From assembly GCF_019973615.1 (NCBI RefSeq), contig NZ_AP024238.1:1736001-1800000 (forward strand): a stretch of DNA of 64,000 nucleotides, read 5' to 3'. A program made the translations under genes and the position numbers. Below the pieces are notes generated by a model, which was given only the letters and a program-made list of their open reading frames with translations, made no database searches and was not told where the DNA came from. Source of the stretch: Rhodoferax lithotrophicus. Lineage in GTDB: Bacteria; Pseudomonadota; Gammaproteobacteria; Burkholderiales; Burkholderiaceae_C. The first letter of the stretch is position 1. Every line of letters begins with the position of its first letter. Below, piece by piece: positions 7,744 through 18,006 of this stretch.

Positions 7744-8976
7744 CTATGCGGTCTGGTTTCGGCAGAGTGTGGGTTCCCCATACTTTTGCACCAGTGTCCA
7801 GGCCGACAAGGCAATCCAGGCGGTCCAGAACCAGACTCCCAGCGTGAGTGGTTTCACCGAGCCATCCATGTGAGTGCCCAGCCAGCTGCCCATGGCAAAG
7901 GCCACCAGCATCATCAAAAAACCGTTCATGGCTGAAGCTGCCCCAGCGGCTTGTGGAAAAGGCCCGACGGCACCACTTTGGCCACAGGGCTGATGAACGC
8001 CGTGCCCCATCATGAACAACAGTTGCGCCGGCAGGATCGCCCAGATGTTTTGCACCCCCATCAGGCTGGGCACGGCCATCAGCGTTCCACCCGCCAGCGA
8101 TAACATGCCCGCCCATTTCACTGCCCGGCGCACGCCAAATCGCGGTAACCAGTGGCGGCACAAAAATGTACCGGCCACATAGACCAGGGAATTCAGCGCC
8201 ATCAGCGCACCGTACCCGGTTTTGCTCAAGCCCAGCACGTTCATGAAGACAAACGATGAGGTGGCCAGAAAGGTGAACAAGCCACCGTAGGAGGCTGCTG
8301 ACAAGGCCGAAAAGGCCAGAAAAGTGGGGTGGCGCAAAATCAGTTTCCAGGTGGCCAGCAGCGTGGTGATTTGCATGGCTTTCGGGTTTTGCTGTTGCAG
8401 GGTTTCCTCAAACCGCGAGGCAATCAGCCCCAGGCACAACGCACCAAACAGCGCCAGTACCAGCATGGCGGCGCGCCAGTTGAACACCTCGGTCAGCAGC
8501 CCCCCCAGTGGTGCGCTCAGCAGGGCAATCACGCCCAGGCCGCTCAAGGCCTTGCTCATCACCCTGGCACCTTGCGTGGGTGCGTACAGGTCACGCACGA
8601 TGGCACGGGCACACATCACGGCGGCCCCCATGGCGGCACCTTGCACCGCACGCCAGACAATCAGCGCCATCATGCTCGGGGCCAGGGTGCTGCCCACACC
8701 GGCCAATACATAAGCTCCCAGACCGGTCAGCAAAATCGGCTTGCGGCCAAACCGGTCGGACAGTGGCCCCCACACCAGTTGGGATACCCCAAATGCCAGC
8801 AGCAGGGCCGTCAGCGTCAACTGCGCTTGCGCCATGGGTGCGCCGAAGCTGCTGGTGAGTGCTGGCAGGGCAGGTAAATACAGATCGGTGGTAATGGGCT
8901 GCAAGCCCAGTAACAGGGAAAGCAGCAGCACGATGGTGCCAGCGGTCATGGCAGAGGCGGGGGGATGAACAGGCAT
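7744..8976 (-). CDS. MFS exporter, Bcr/CflA family
   Basis: A 410-residue major facilitator protein with about 12 hydrophobic helices. The N-terminus (LQPITTDLYLPALPAL) and the loop motif WGPLSDRFGRKPILL are typical of Bcr/CflA drug and small-molecule exporters. The substrate cannot be told from sequence. The start at 8976 overlaps the extreme 5' end of the divergent cyclase frame; an internal ATG at 8952 is an alternative, and neither has a clear ribosome site. Confidence 0.88.
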   Translation of the reverse strand: MPVHPPASAMTAGTIVLLLSLLLGLQPITTDLYLPALPALTSSFGAPMAQAQLTLTALLLAFGVSQLVWGPLSDRFGRKPILLTGLGAYVLAGVGSTLAPSMMALIVWRAVQGAAMGAAVMCARAIVRDLYAPTQGARVMSKALSGLGVIALLSAPLGGLLTEVFNWRAAMLVLALFGALCLGLIASRFEETLQQQNPKAMQITTLLATWKLILRHPTFLAFSALSAASYGGLFTFLATSSFVFMNVLGLSKTGYGALMALNSLVYVAGTFLCRHWLPRFGVRRAVKWAGMLSLAGGTLMAVPSLMGVQNIWAILPAQLLFMMGHGVHQPCGQSGAVGPFPQAAGAASAMNGFLMMLVAFAMGSWLGTHMDGSVKPLTLGVWFWTAWIALSAWTLVQKYGEPTLCRNQTA

Positions 8977-9025
8977 GTGCCCAAGCGTAGCAGATCAACC
9001 ACTCTGGGTGTTTTGTGCGGTGGTG

Positions 9026-11734
9026 ATGGTGGCACGTTTGAGAAGGATCAAGCTTTTGCATAGGTTGCAGGGTCAAAATCTTGTCAACCCTCAATTCAAA
9101 AAAGGTTTCTTTTTGAAATTCAGCTGGAAATTACTCCTGCCCCATGGCGTGGTTTGGTTGGGTGTTTGTGTGACCATGGCCGCTTTTCTGTGGTGGAACC
9201 ATCTGGTGATGCAGAAAGAATGGCAAGTGAACGAGCAAGCCACACGGCGCGAGCTCTCCAACCTGTCACGCTTGTCGCAGGAGCATGCCCGTCGCACTTT
9301 TTACGCGGCAGATCAGGCTTTGCAACTTGTTCGCACGCTGTATCTGCGCGATGGCATGAAGCTGGACTTGGCTGCACTGGTGCGCCAGAGTACGCTGGAT
9401 ACGGGCATTGTTCACCAGGTGGGCATCATGGACGCGTATGGCATTTACCGCCTGAGTAATTGGCCTGCAACGCCGCCAGTGGACTTGTCAGACCGGGCCT
9501 ATTTCAAGGTGCACGTGGTGCGTGCCGCAGATGAGCTGTTTGTTTCAGCACCTGAGCAGAACCAGGTGTCTGGCAAATGGATGATCCAGCTCACCAGGCG
9601 CATCCATCACCCTGATGGTGTGTTGGCGGGTGTGGCGATGGTGTCGGTGGATGTGGACTATTTTTCAGATTTTTATGCCAGTCTTGACTTGGGTGAGCAG
9701 GGCGTGACCACGTTGGCTGGTCTGAATGGTGAGGTGCTGGCGCGGCGCAGCAAGGTTGCATCCGGCATGGGCATCAAGTTAGGCCATGCACCCGCGATGG
9801 ACTTGCTGGCCCAAGGGCAACGTGAAGGTTTTTTTGAACACGTCTCACCCATTGACCGAGTTGAGCGCTTGCACCATTACCGCCAGGTGACCGGTTTCCC
9901 GTTGTTCATCACGGTGGCTTTTGGCCTGCAAGAGTACCGTGCCTACAAACAGTCTGAACAGCGTATGCGCTGGGGCATGGCGGCACTGGGCAGCGTGTTA
10001 TTGCTGTCCCTGTCCGCCTTGTTTTCATGGCATCGCATGCGTGAACAGCGCTATTTCCATGAATTACAGGACAGCCATGAGCGCATGAACCTGACGCTCG
10101 ACAGCGGCGGGGTTGGCTTGTGGGAGTGGGATCTGGCACAAGGTCACTTCTGGGTGGATGAGCGTTTGGAGGCTCTTCTGGGTTTTCATCCAGGCGAGAT
10201 GGCGGTGGGTAACAGCGACTTCATGCATCGCCTGCATCCTGACGATACCGTTACCCTGAACCGGTTGCTCTCGCCGGTGCTCAAAGGTGATGTGCCACAA
10301 CTGGTACTGGAGCACCGCCTGCGCCACAAGGACGGTCATTGGGTTTGGTTGACTGCCCGCGGCAAGGTGGTTCGGCGTGGAGAAGATGGCCGCGCGTTGC
10401 GTATGGTGGGAACCGACGTGGATCGCACGGAGCAAAAGCGTCTGGAAGAGGCTGCAAGGCAAAGCCAGGACTTGTTGCAAAACCTGACGGATCAGGTGCC
10501 TGCCGAGTTGTTCCAATTCAAGGTGCATCCAGATGGGCACAGTTGTTATCCCTATGCGTCCAAGCATTTTCTGGATTTTTATGGTTTGACGCTGGCGCAG
10601 GTGCAAAGTGATGCCTCGCTGGTATCAGCCTGGCAGCATCCTGATGATGTTGCCATGATCAAGCAATCGATCATTGAATCGGTCACCCAACTCACACCCT
10701 GGAAGCTGGAATACCGTCTGCGCTTGCCTGATGGCCGTGTCTGTTGGCGAAACGGGCACGCTGTGCCGCAAAAAATGGCAGATGGCAGTGTGGTTTGTTA
10801 TGGGGTCATTTTTGATGTCACCGAACGCAAGCTGGTTGAGCAAGAGTTGAGTGTGGCTGCAGTGGCTTTTGAGTCCAGCTCGGCCATGGTGGTGAGTGAT
10901 AGCCAGCAGCGTATCCTGCGGGTTAATCAGGCTTTTGTTGTGTTAACCGGGTATGCCGTCCATGAAGCGGTTGGACGATTCAGTGGGTTGCTGAATTCGG
11001 GGCGACAGGATGCGGCTTTTTACCAAGCCATGTGGCAAGTGATTGGCGAGAAAGGCTACTGGGAAGGCGAAATCTGGAACCGTCGTCAAAACGGGGATGT
11101 GTTTCTGGACTGGCTCTCCATCACTGTGGTGAAAGATGCCCAGGGCTGCGTGACGAACTATGTGTCCGTGCACAGCGACATCACGTTGCGCAAGCGCACC
11201 GAAGAAGAGGTGCACAAACTGGCTTTTTTTGATCCCCTCACCAACCTGCCGAACCGCCGTTTGTTGCAGGATCGTCTACAGCAATTGTGTGCCGCACGTG
11301 CCCGCAACAACCAATTGGCCGCAGTGTTGTTTGTTGACCTGGATAGATTCAAGCAGCTTAATGACACCCATGGGCATGACCAAGGCGACGATTTGTTGAT
11401 TCAGGTGGCACAGCGTCTGCAGGCCTGTGTGCGTGAGGTGGATACCGTGGCCCGGCTGGGTGGGGACGAGTTTGTGGTGGTGCTGGCGCAGTTGGGCGAG
11501 GAGCTGCCGCAAGCCCAAGCCAGTGCGTTGTGGGTGGCACAAAAGATATTGAAGCTACTGGCAGAACCCTTTGACCTGCCCCGTGTGGGGTGGACGTTGT
11601 CAGCCAGTATTGGCGTGACCATGGTGGTGGAGCCCCGTGTTTTGCCAGAGGATTTGCTTAAACAAGCGGATGGTGCCATGTATGTGGCCAAAGCCGCTGG
11701 CCGCAACGCGGTGCGGATTTGGGGTGTGGTTTGA
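9026..11734 (+). CDS. Sensor diguanylate cyclase: Cache-like, PAS repeats, GGDEF
   Basis: About 902 residues from ATG 9026. There is a membrane helix at about 33-57, a long periplasmic Cache-like sensor (DAYGIYRLSNW, DLSDRAYFKVH, near 115-150), a second helix at about 315-336, then three PAS regions (about 350-475, 480-605 and 610-730, with DVTERK and HSDITLRKR at PAC ends) and a GGDEF domain. The active motif GGDEF is near 812-816 with the I-site REVD five residues before it. No EAL domain follows. The frame is open back to 8975, and no candidate start has a good ribosome site, so the N-terminus is uncertain. Confidence 0.88.
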   Translation: MVARLRRIKLLHRLQGQNLVNPQFKKGFFLKFSWKLLLPHGVVWLGVCVTMAAFLWWNHLVMQKEWQVNEQATRRELSNLSRLSQEHARRTFYAADQALQLVRTLYLRDGMKLDLAALVRQSTLDTGIVHQVGIMDAYGIYRLSNWPATPPVDLSDRAYFKVHVVRAADELFVSAPEQNQVSGKWMIQLTRRIHHPDGVLAGVAMVSVDVDYFSDFYASLDLGEQGVTTLAGLNGEVLARRSKVASGMGIKLGHAPAMDLLAQGQREGFFEHVSPIDRVERLHHYRQVTGFPLFITVAFGLQEYRAYKQSEQRMRWGMAALGSVLLLSLSALFSWHRMREQRYFHELQDSHERMNLTLDSGGVGLWEWDLAQGHFWVDERLEALLGFHPGEMAVGNSDFMHRLHPDDTVTLNRLLSPVLKGDVPQLVLEHRLRHKDGHWVWLTARGKVVRRGEDGRALRMVGTDVDRTEQKRLEEAARQSQDLLQNLTDQVPAELFQFKVHPDGHSCYPYASKHFLDFYGLTLAQVQSDASLVSAWQHPDDVAMIKQSIIESVTQLTPWKLEYRLRLPDGRVCWRNGHAVPQKMADGSVVCYGVIFDVTERKLVEQELSVAAVAFESSSAMVVSDSQQRILRVNQAFVVLTGYAVHEAVGRFSGLLNSGRQDAAFYQAMWQVIGEKGYWEGEIWNRRQNGDVFLDWLSITVVKDAQGCVTNYVSVHSDITLRKRTEEEVHKLAFFDPLTNLPNRRLLQDRLQQLCAARARNNQLAAVLFVDLDRFKQLNDTHGHDQGDDLLIQVAQRLQACVREVDTVARLGGDEFVVVLAQLGEELPQAQASALWVAQKILKLLAEPFDLPRVGWTLSASIGVTMVVEPRVLPEDLLKQADGAMYVAKAAGRNAVRIWGVV

Positions 11735-11769
11735 TGCCTGGCTTCTACAAGAATGCTCAGGAGACACCA

Positions 11770-13131
11770 TCACATCACGCTATCCAACATCATCACGTCC
11801 ACCGTCTCCCCTATGGCTACGCTAGCTTGTCCGTGGTGCAGCACGATCAGGCCATTGGCCTGCACCATGGAGCTGAGCACGCCCGAGCCCTGGTTACCCG
11901 TAGTTTGAACCTGCAGCGAGCCATCTGGCGCGGTGCTGACCCGGCCGCGCTGGTATTCGGTGCGGCCAGGTTTTTTGCGGATGACTTCCTGGCTTTGGGC
12001 TTGGAGCAAAGGGCTTGGACGGGCGCTTGAGCCCATCATGTGCAACAGTGCCGGGCGCACAAAAGCCAGAAACGTCACCATCACCGCCACCGGGTTGCCA
12101 GGCAGGCCAAACAGCACGGCCGCGCCGGAGGTGTTCAGCGATGGGGTGTTCGTATGATTACTCTTATTTTGATAGCTGTTTGTGCTTTTTTTATAAGCAC
12201 TAGAGGCCAATTTGTCTCTTGAAAGATAACCCACCGCCATGGGCCTGCCGGGGCGCATGGCAATTTTCCAGAAGGCCACGTCGCCGAGTTTTTTCATCAT
12301 GGCTTTGGTGTAGTCGGCCTCACCCACGCTGACCCCACCGCTGGTGATGACTGCATCGGCCTGTAACGCGGCCTGCACAAAAGCCGCTTCCAGCGCCTCA
12401 GGCTGGTCACGCACCACGCCCATGTCGATCACCTGGCAGCCCAGGCGGGTGAGCAAGCCAAACACGGTGTAGCGGTTGCTGTCATACACCGCACCTTCAC
12501 GCGGGGGCTCACCCAGGCTCAGGATTTCGTCACCGGTGGAAAAGTAGGCTACTTTCAGGCGGCGTAACACCGGCACGGTTTTGAGGCCCAAACTGGCCAC
12601 CAGACCAAGTGCAGCGGGCGTAAGCAGCTCACCTTTTGGGAGTGCTGGCTGGCCTTGCATCAGGTCTTCGCCCTTGAAACGGCGGTTGTCACCGGTCTTC
12701 AGGATACCGGCAGGGATGTTGACCCGGTCATCTGCCAGGGTGCATAACTCTTGCGGCACCACGGTGTTCAGACCGGTGGGCATGATGGCCCCGGTCATGA
12801 TGCGCACACATTCGCCAGGGTTCACCGTGCCGGCCCAGCCCTTGCCAGCCAGTGCGGTACCCACCACTTTCAGGGTGAGTGGTGCGTCAGGCGTGAGTTG
12901 TGCGCCATCCAGCGCAAAGCCGTCCATGGCCGAGTTGTCGTGTGGTGGCACGCTGATGGGGCTGATGATGTCGGCGGCCAGCACCCGGCCCAATGCGTCA
13001 AAAATGGCGACCTCTTCGACCTCGGTGACCGGCTCCACCAGCTGGTTCAAGAAGGTGTGAACCATGTCAGCACTCAGGGCCTGCGGGTCGTAGCCCGCGA
13101 GTTCACTGGCGATGTGTTCCAGCGTTTTCAT
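11770..13131 (-). CDS. moeA: Molybdopterin molybdenumtransferase, with a repeat-derived insert
   Basis: MoeA inserts molybdate into adenylylated molybdopterin. The 453-residue sequence shows [13 protein letters not shown] (62-74), [10 protein letters not shown] (200-209), VYDSNRY (215-221), [14 protein letters not shown] (263-276), [10 protein letters not shown] (292-301) and [10 protein letters not shown] (342-351). It is about 40 residues longer than usual because of an Asn/Ser/Lys-rich stretch at about 306-335, placed just before the conserved GLPGNP block and encoded by the interspersed repeat. It overlaps mobA by 4 bp at the end of moaA-mobA-moeA. The pathway supports the nitrate reductase encoded later in the window. 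Confidence 0.95.
   Translation of the reverse strand: MKTLEHIASELAGYDPQALSADMVHTFLNQLVEPVTEVEEVAIFDALGRVLAADIISPISVPPHDNSAMDGFALDGAQLTPDAPLTLKVVGTALAGKGWAGTVNPGECVRIMTGAIMPTGLNTVVPQELCTLADDRVNIPAGILKTGDNRRFKGEDLMQGQPALPKGELLTPAALGLVASLGLKTVPVLRRLKVAYFSTGDEILSLGEPPREGAVYDSNRYTVFGLLTRLGCQVIDMGVVRDQPEALEAAFVQAALQADAVITSGGVSVGEADYTKAMMKKLGDVAFWKIAMRPGRPMAVGYLSRDKLASSAYKKSTNSYQNKSNHTNTPSLNTSGAAVLFGLPGNPVAVMVTFLAFVRPALLHMMGSSARPSPLLQAQSQEVIRKKPGRTEYQRGRVSTAPDGSLQVQTTGNQGSGVLSSMVQANGLIVLHHGQASVAIGETVDVMMLDSVM
12160..12216. repeat. Interspersed palindromic repeat, copy inside moeA
   Basis: The plus strand reads GATAGCTGTTTGTGCTT, then ATAAGCACTAGAGGCCAA, with its two ends in inverted relation (GTGCTT and AAGCAC). 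In the moeA frame it gives [17 protein letters not shown], close to the peptide from the first miaA copy. It also matches the intergenic copy at about 57.1 kb. Confidence 0.65.
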
Positions 13132-13763
13132 GTGGAGCGGCTTTCAAGTTGTTGTAATTCGGCCAGGGTGTTGGTATTGAAAAAAGCCTGTGGGTTGTCT
13201 CCAGGCGCATCAAATGGCACCACGGCGGTTTTGTGCAGGGCTGTCCAAGCATCAATTTTGCGACCACCACCCTGGGTGAAGCGCACCAGGCTTTCCAGCA
13301 AATGCACGTTCAGCAGGCAAAACACGGGTTGTTTGCGGACCTGCATGTGACCGTCCTGGCCTGCCTCGGGTGCAGCGGCCATGGCGATGTCGGCCTCTTC
13401 CGCCGCCAGCGCGGTGGCCAGGCGCTGTGCCAGATCCAGTGGCAGCAGCGGGGTGTCGCACGGCACGGTGAGTAAATACGGGGTTTCGCAGCGTTCCAGT
13501 CCGGTCAGAAATCCAGCCAGGGGCCCTGGGTAGTCGGCCAGACCATCCGGCCAGACCGGCACACCAAACGATTCGTAGGCAGCCAGGTTGCGGTTGGCAT
13601 TGATCATGATCTGACCCACACCGCCACTGATCTGCAGCCGGGTGAGGGTGTGCAGCGCCAGTGGGATGCCGTTGAAATTTTGCAGGCCCTTGTCAACCCC
13701 GCCCATACGCGAACCGCGTCCGCCCGCCAAAATAAGTGCGGTAATGTCTGTTGCTGGAATCAA
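13128..13763 (-). CDS. mobA: Molybdenum cofactor guanylyltransferase
   Basis: MobA links GMP to the molybdenum cofactor to form the guanine dinucleotide used by enzymes such as NarG. The 211-residue protein begins with the nucleotide-binding signature [18 protein letters not shown] (about 10-27). It continues with [19 protein letters not shown] and VPCDTPLLP, the metal-site Asp region. It lies 1 bp after moaA and overlaps moeA by 4 bp, so the three are almost certainly one transcript. Confidence 0.94.
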   Translation of the reverse strand: MIPATDITALILAGGRGSRMGGVDKGLQNFNGIPLALHTLTRLQISGGVGQIMINANRNLAAYESFGVPVWPDGLADYPGPLAGFLTGLERCETPYLLTVPCDTPLLPLDLAQRLATALAAEEADIAMAAAPEAGQDGHMQVRKQPVFCLLNVHLLESLVRFTQGGGRKIDAWTALHKTAVVPFDAPGDNPQAFFNTNTLAELQQLESRST

Positions 13764-13764
13764 T

Positions 13765-14925
13765 TTAGCCTCCGATATAACTCATTTCAATCCGTTTGAC
13801 CGGTGCGCCCGAGTCAATCGGCATGCTGCTGCGTTGTTCGGAATAGTTGTCCGTGCGGCCTTGCCAGATGTGTGCCACGGCGCTTTCCACATCGGCATCT
13901 GTGGCCTGGCCGCGAATCAGGCTGCGCAAGTCATAGCCTTGGCCCGCAAACAGGCACAGGTAGAGTTGGCCTTCGGTGGACAGGCGGGCGCGGTTGCAGT
14001 TGCCGCAAAATGCTTGTGTCACGCTGCTGATCACGCCAATTTCCCCGGCGGCAGGGTCATGCTGCCCCTGTGCGTTGGCATAACCCCAGCGCTGGGCGGT
14101 TTCGCCAGGTGAGCTGGGGTCGAGCTGCACCAAAGGCAGCTCAGACCGGATCAGTTGGATCACTTCACTGGACGGCATCACCTCGTTCATGCGCCAGCCA
14201 TTGGTGGCCCCCACGTCCATGTATTCAATCAAACGCAGCACCATGCCCGAGCCTTTGAAGTGGCGTGCCATGGGCAAAATTTCTTGCGCATTGGTACCGC
14301 GTTTGACCACCATGTTGATCTTGATCGGCCCTAGACCCACAGCGCGTGCGGCTTCAATACCTTCGAGCACATCCGCCACTGGGAAATCCACGTCGTTCAT
14401 GCTCCGAAAGACCACATCGTCCAGTCCGTCCAGGCTCACCGTCACGCGTTTCAGCCCGGCATCCTTGAGGGATTGGGCTTTGCGCGCCAGCAGTGAGCCG
14501 TTGGTGGTGAGGGTGATGTCCAGTGGTTGACCCTGCAGTGTGTGTAATACGGCGAGCTGTTCGATCAGTTTTTCCAGGTTTTTTCGCAGCAAAGGTTCGC
14601 CCCCTGTGAGGCGGATTTTTTGCACCCCGTGGGCCACAAAGACACGCGCCAGGCGGGTAATTTCTTCAAACGTCAGCAGGTCGGTGTGCCGGAGGTAGGC
14701 GTAGTTTTTGTCAAAAATCTCTTTCGGCATGCAGTAGTTGCAGCGAAAGTTGCAACGGTCAGTGACGCTGATACGCAAGTCATGCAAAACCCGTCCCCGG
14801 GTGTCAGCGATCAGTCCATTGGCGGTCAGGCGTGTGTCTGAATGAAATGCAGCCGCCGGCACAGCCAAACCGCTAGGCCTTTGGTCCATCAGGGGAATCA
14901 CGCGGTGGGTGTCTCGATCAGTCAT
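13765..14925 (-). CDS. moaA: GTP 3',8-cyclase
   Basis: MoaA is the radical SAM enzyme that starts molybdenum cofactor synthesis from GTP. The 386-residue sequence has the radical SAM cluster motif CNFRCNYC (58-65), [19 protein letters not shown] and VSLDGLDD. A second cluster motif, [21 protein letters not shown], lies near the C-terminus, and the tail ends in GG as the family requires. About 35 N-terminal residues precede the usual start of homology, so the start could lie further in. It is the first gene of the moa-mob-moe run. Confidence 0.95.
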   Translation of the reverse strand: MTDRDTHRVIPLMDQRPSGLAVPAAAFHSDTRLTANGLIADTRGRVLHDLRISVTDRCNFRCNYCMPKEIFDKNYAYLRHTDLLTFEEITRLARVFVAHGVQKIRLTGGEPLLRKNLEKLIEQLAVLHTLQGQPLDITLTTNGSLLARKAQSLKDAGLKRVTVSLDGLDDVVFRSMNDVDFPVADVLEGIEAARAVGLGPIKINMVVKRGTNAQEILPMARHFKGSGMVLRLIEYMDVGATNGWRMNEVMPSSEVIQLIRSELPLVQLDPSSPGETAQRWGYANAQGQHDPAAGEIGVISSVTQAFCGNCNRARLSTEGQLYLCLFAGQGYDLRSLIRGQATDADVESAVAHIWQGRTDNYSEQRSSMPIDSGAPVKRIEMSYIGG

Positions 14926-14973
14926 TGTGGTTATGCAGGCTTTTGCCTAAGTGATGATCAATTTTGGCATGAA

Positions 14974-15001
14974 TAAAAAAGCCCGCTTGCGCGGGCTCTT
15001 A
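14974..15001 (-). terminator. Rho-independent terminator of hppA
   Basis: Stem AGCCCGC/GCGGGCT (14980-14986 with 14991-14997), loop TTGC. Read on the minus strand it is followed by a run of six T. It lies 17-44 bp past the hppA stop. Confidence 0.85.
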
Positions 15002-15017
15002 TTGAACTTGAACCAGA

Positions 15018-17087
15018 TCAAGCGCCGTGGATTTTCATCATCACTGGCACGATCAACAGGGCGACGATGTTGATGATTTTGATCAACGGGTTGATGGCCG
15101 GGCCGGCGGTATCTTTGTAAGGGTCACCCACGGTGTCACCGGTCACGGCGGCTTTGTGGGCTTCAGAGCCTTTGCCACCAAAATTGCCGTCTTCAATGTA
15201 CTTTTTGGCGTTGTCCCAGGCACCACCACCGGTGCACATCGAGATGGCGACAAAGAGGCCGGTGACGATGGTTCCCATCAGCAAGCCCCCCAAAGCAGCC
15301 GGGCCAAGCAGCAAACCGACCAGAATCGGCACCACCACGGGCAACAGCGAGGGAATCATCATTTCCTTGATGGCAGCAGTGGTCAGCATATCCACCGCGG
15401 TGTCGTATTCCGGCTTGCCGGTGCCTTCCATGATGCCCTTGATGTCACGGAACTGGCGGCGCACTTCCACCACCACCGCACCTGCTGCGCGGCCTACAGC
15501 CTCCATGGCCATAGCACCAAACAGGTAGGGAATCAGGCCTCCAATAAAGAGACCAATGATGACCATGGGGTTGCTCAGGTCAAAGGTGATGTGTGTGCCA
15601 TAGGCATCCAGCTTGTGGGTGTAGTCGGCAAACAGCACCAGTGCTGCCAGTCCGGCAGAGCCGATGGCATAACCTTTGGTGACCGCTTTGGTGGTGTTGC
15701 CCACAGCATCCAGCGGGTCGGTGATGTCGCGCACGCTCTTGGGCATCTCGCTCATTTCAGCAATACCACCGGCGTTGTCGGTGATCGGGCCATAAGCGTC
15801 CAGAGCCACCACGATACCGGCCATGCTGAGCATGGACGTGGCCGCAATCGCAATGCCATACAGGTTGGCAAAAGAATACGCGGTGTAGATCGCTACGCAG
15901 ACAAACAGTACGGGCCAGGCGGTGGAGCGCATGGATACACCCAGACCTGCAATGATGTTGGTGCCGTGGCCGGTGGTGGAGGCTTGGGCGATGTGCTTCA
16001 CTGGGGGGTATTGGGTGCCGGTGTAGTACTCGGTGATCACCACCAGGGCGGCGGTCAAAATCAGACCCACCGCACATGCTCCAAACAGCTTCATCTGGCT
16101 ACCTGTGGCAGAAATGGCGTTGTCAGGGATCAGCCATTGCGTCACAAAGAAGAAGGCAATCAGCGACAAACCTCCGGCGACGGCCAGCCCTTTGTACAGT
16201 GCAGGCATCACATTCTTCATGCCGGGTGTTGCCTTGACGAAGAAGCAGCCAATGATGGAGGCCACGATGGACACGGCGCCGAGTGCCAGTGGATACACCA
16301 CCGCGCTCATGCCTGCACCCGTGACCAGCAATGCACCCAGCACCATGGTGGCAATCAGCGTGACGGCATAGGTTTCAAACAAGTCAGCGGCCATACCCGC
16401 GCAGTCGCCCACGTTGTCGCCCACGTTGTCGGCAATCACGGCTGGGTTACGCGGGTCATCTTCGGGGATACCGGCTTCAACCTTGCCCACCAGGTCAGCA
16501 CCCACGTCAGCGCCTTTGGTGAAAATGCCACCACCCAGGCGGGCAAAGATGGAGATGAGTGAGGAGCCAAACGCAAAACCAATCAAGGGGTTGAGCAAAT
16601 GCGCCAGGTTTTTATCTGGAGTCATGTTGCCATTGCCAATCAGGAACCAGAAGAACCCGGTGACACCCAGCAGGCCCAGTCCGACCACCAGCATGCCGGT
16701 GATGGCACCGCCGCGGAAGGCCACATCAAGTGCCGGGCCAATGCCCTTGGTGGCGGCTTGTGCGGTGCGCACGTTGGCGCGAACCGAGACGTTCATGCCA
16801 ATGAAGCCACAAGCGCCAGAGAGTACCGCGCCCACCACAAAACCAACCGCACTCAAGCCATCCAGAAAAACACCAATCAGAATAGCCAGCACCACACCAA
16901 CCATGGCAATGGTTTTGTACTGTCGTGCCAAGTAAGCTGCGGCACCGGTTTGAATGGCGGCCGCAATTTCTTGCATTCGGGCGTTGCCCGCGTCCTGGGA
17001 AAGAATCCAGCTACGGGCCCAAAAGCCGTAGCCGACGGCGATCAAGCCGCAGATAAGCGCCAAGATCAGCGCAGAGTTGCCTGTCAT
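15018..17087 (-). CDS. hppA: Membrane-bound proton-translocating pyrophosphatase, K+-independent type
   Basis: This 689-residue integral membrane enzyme couples pyrophosphate hydrolysis to ion pumping. Signatures are [20 protein letters not shown] and [20 protein letters not shown] (substrate and Mg sites). GNTTKA carries lysine where the K+-dependent class has alanine, so this is the K+-independent, normally proton-pumping class. The frame is open to 17144, but ATG 17087 is preferred because AGGAGA precedes it and the residues from MTGNSAL onward start the first helix. It is divergent from the soluble pyrophosphatase gene ppa 242 bp away. Confidence 0.95.
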   Translation of the reverse strand: MTGNSALILALICGLIAVGYGFWARSWILSQDAGNARMQEIAAAIQTGAAAYLARQYKTIAMVGVVLAILIGVFLDGLSAVGFVVGAVLSGACGFIGMNVSVRANVRTAQAATKGIGPALDVAFRGGAITGMLVVGLGLLGVTGFFWFLIGNGNMTPDKNLAHLLNPLIGFAFGSSLISIFARLGGGIFTKGADVGADLVGKVEAGIPEDDPRNPAVIADNVGDNVGDCAGMAADLFETYAVTLIATMVLGALLVTGAGMSAVVYPLALGAVSIVASIIGCFFVKATPGMKNVMPALYKGLAVAGGLSLIAFFFVTQWLIPDNAISATGSQMKLFGACAVGLILTAALVVITEYYTGTQYPPVKHIAQASTTGHGTNIIAGLGVSMRSTAWPVLFVCVAIYTAYSFANLYGIAIAATSMLSMAGIVVALDAYGPITDNAGGIAEMSEMPKSVRDITDPLDAVGNTTKAVTKGYAIGSAGLAALVLFADYTHKLDAYGTHITFDLSNPMVIIGLFIGGLIPYLFGAMAMEAVGRAAGAVVVEVRRQFRDIKGIMEGTGKPEYDTAVDMLTTAAIKEMMIPSLLPVVVPILVGLLLGPAALGGLLMGTIVTGLFVAISMCTGGGAWDNAKKYIEDGNFGGKGSEAHKAAVTGDTVGDPYKDTAGPAINPLIKIINIVALLIVPVMMKIHGA

Positions 17088-17329
17088 AGATAAATCTCCT
17101 GTCTGTTGATTCGCGAGGTGGTGGTGCAACGCATTCGGCACCACCGCTGCGTTGCTTCCTCGCTGTCATATCCTGATAGGGGATTGACAAGAGCGATTGG
17201 CCAACGCTTGAACTGTACCGCTGAAATGTGACAATTTGCCACTGCGCAAGTGGCAAGTAAGTAAAATCGTGGTTAATCCTCCCCGTTTCTGATTTATCTC
17301 AAATTCAACTCCAACCATAGGCAACACAC
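17088..17329. other. Divergent intergenic region between hppA and ppa
   Basis: It must hold both promoters. A TTGACA hexamer lies at 17184-17189 on the plus strand, but I see no good -10 box at the proper distance. Only the hppA ribosome site (AGGAGA near 17096-17101, minus strand) is clear. No riboswitch or small gene was recognised. Confidence 0.4.
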
Positions 17330-17869
17330 ATGTCTTTAGATAACGTTACCCCCGGCACAAAATGCCCTGAACAATTTAATGTGATCATCGAAATTCCGAT
17401 GAATGCTGACCCGGTCAAGTATGAAGTTGATCACGAAACCCATGCCATTTTTGTGGATCGTTTTATGAGTACGGCCATGCATTACCCCACCAACTATGGC
17501 TACGTGCCGCGCACCATCAGTGGTGACGGCGACCCGGTGGACGTGTTGGTGATCACCCCCGTGCCGTTGATTCCTGGCGTGGTGGTGACTTGCCGTGCCA
17601 TTGGTATCCTGAAAATGGAAGACGAAGCGGGTATGGACGGCAAAGTGCTGGCAGTGCCGATTGACAAGATTTTGTCGCTCTACACACGCTGGCAAAAGCC
17701 GGAAGATTTGAGCCCGGTGCGTCTGAAAACCATTGCTCACTTTTTTGAGCATTACAAAGACCTGGAAGCCAACAAGTGGGTCAAGGTTCTGGGCTGGGAA
17801 GGCCCGGAAGCTGCCAAGCAAGAAATTCTGGAAGGTATTGCCAATTACAACGCGGCTCAAAACAAATAA
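17330..17869 (+). CDS. ppa: Inorganic pyrophosphatase, soluble family I
   Basis: The 179-residue cytosolic enzyme hydrolyses pyrophosphate to phosphate. The metal-site motif [10 protein letters not shown] (about 65-74) is intact, and flanking blocks (KYEVD near 29-33, [16 protein letters not shown]) are typical of family I. Length is normal. Its neighbour hppA acts on the same substrate but conserves the energy, so the two could be balanced by growth state. That is inference from position only. Confidence 0.96.
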   Translation: MSLDNVTPGTKCPEQFNVIIEIPMNADPVKYEVDHETHAIFVDRFMSTAMHYPTNYGYVPRTISGDGDPVDVLVITPVPLIPGVVVTCRAIGILKMEDEAGMDGKVLAVPIDKILSLYTRWQKPEDLSPVRLKTIAHFFEHYKDLEANKWVKVLGWEGPEAAKQEILEGIANYNAAQNK

Positions 17870-17879
17870 CAGTCTTTTT

Positions 17880-17932
17880 GCCTTTTAGCGCTTATGTATA
17901 TTGCATAAGTAGCTATCAATAATATAGCGCCT
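17880..17932. repeat. Interspersed palindromic repeat between ppa and the FAH-family gene
   Basis: TTTTAGCGCTTATGTA, then TTGCATAAGTAGCTATCAA. The arms TAGCGCTTAT and ATAAGTAGCTA are imperfect inverted copies. It begins 11 bp after the ppa stop, where it could fold at the transcript end. Confidence 0.65.
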
Positions 17933-18006
17933 GACGATCAGCATATCGGCAGGCGTTGTTATTTGTGGGGCTAAACTTGGGGCCCATTGATTCAACGGAG
18001 ATAGTC

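Noticed and set aside
15027..16562. 511-codon open frame opposite hppA, and a similar one opposite narH (50707-52173)
   Set aside because: Both are complements of conserved genes with typical mirror composition and no ribosome site.
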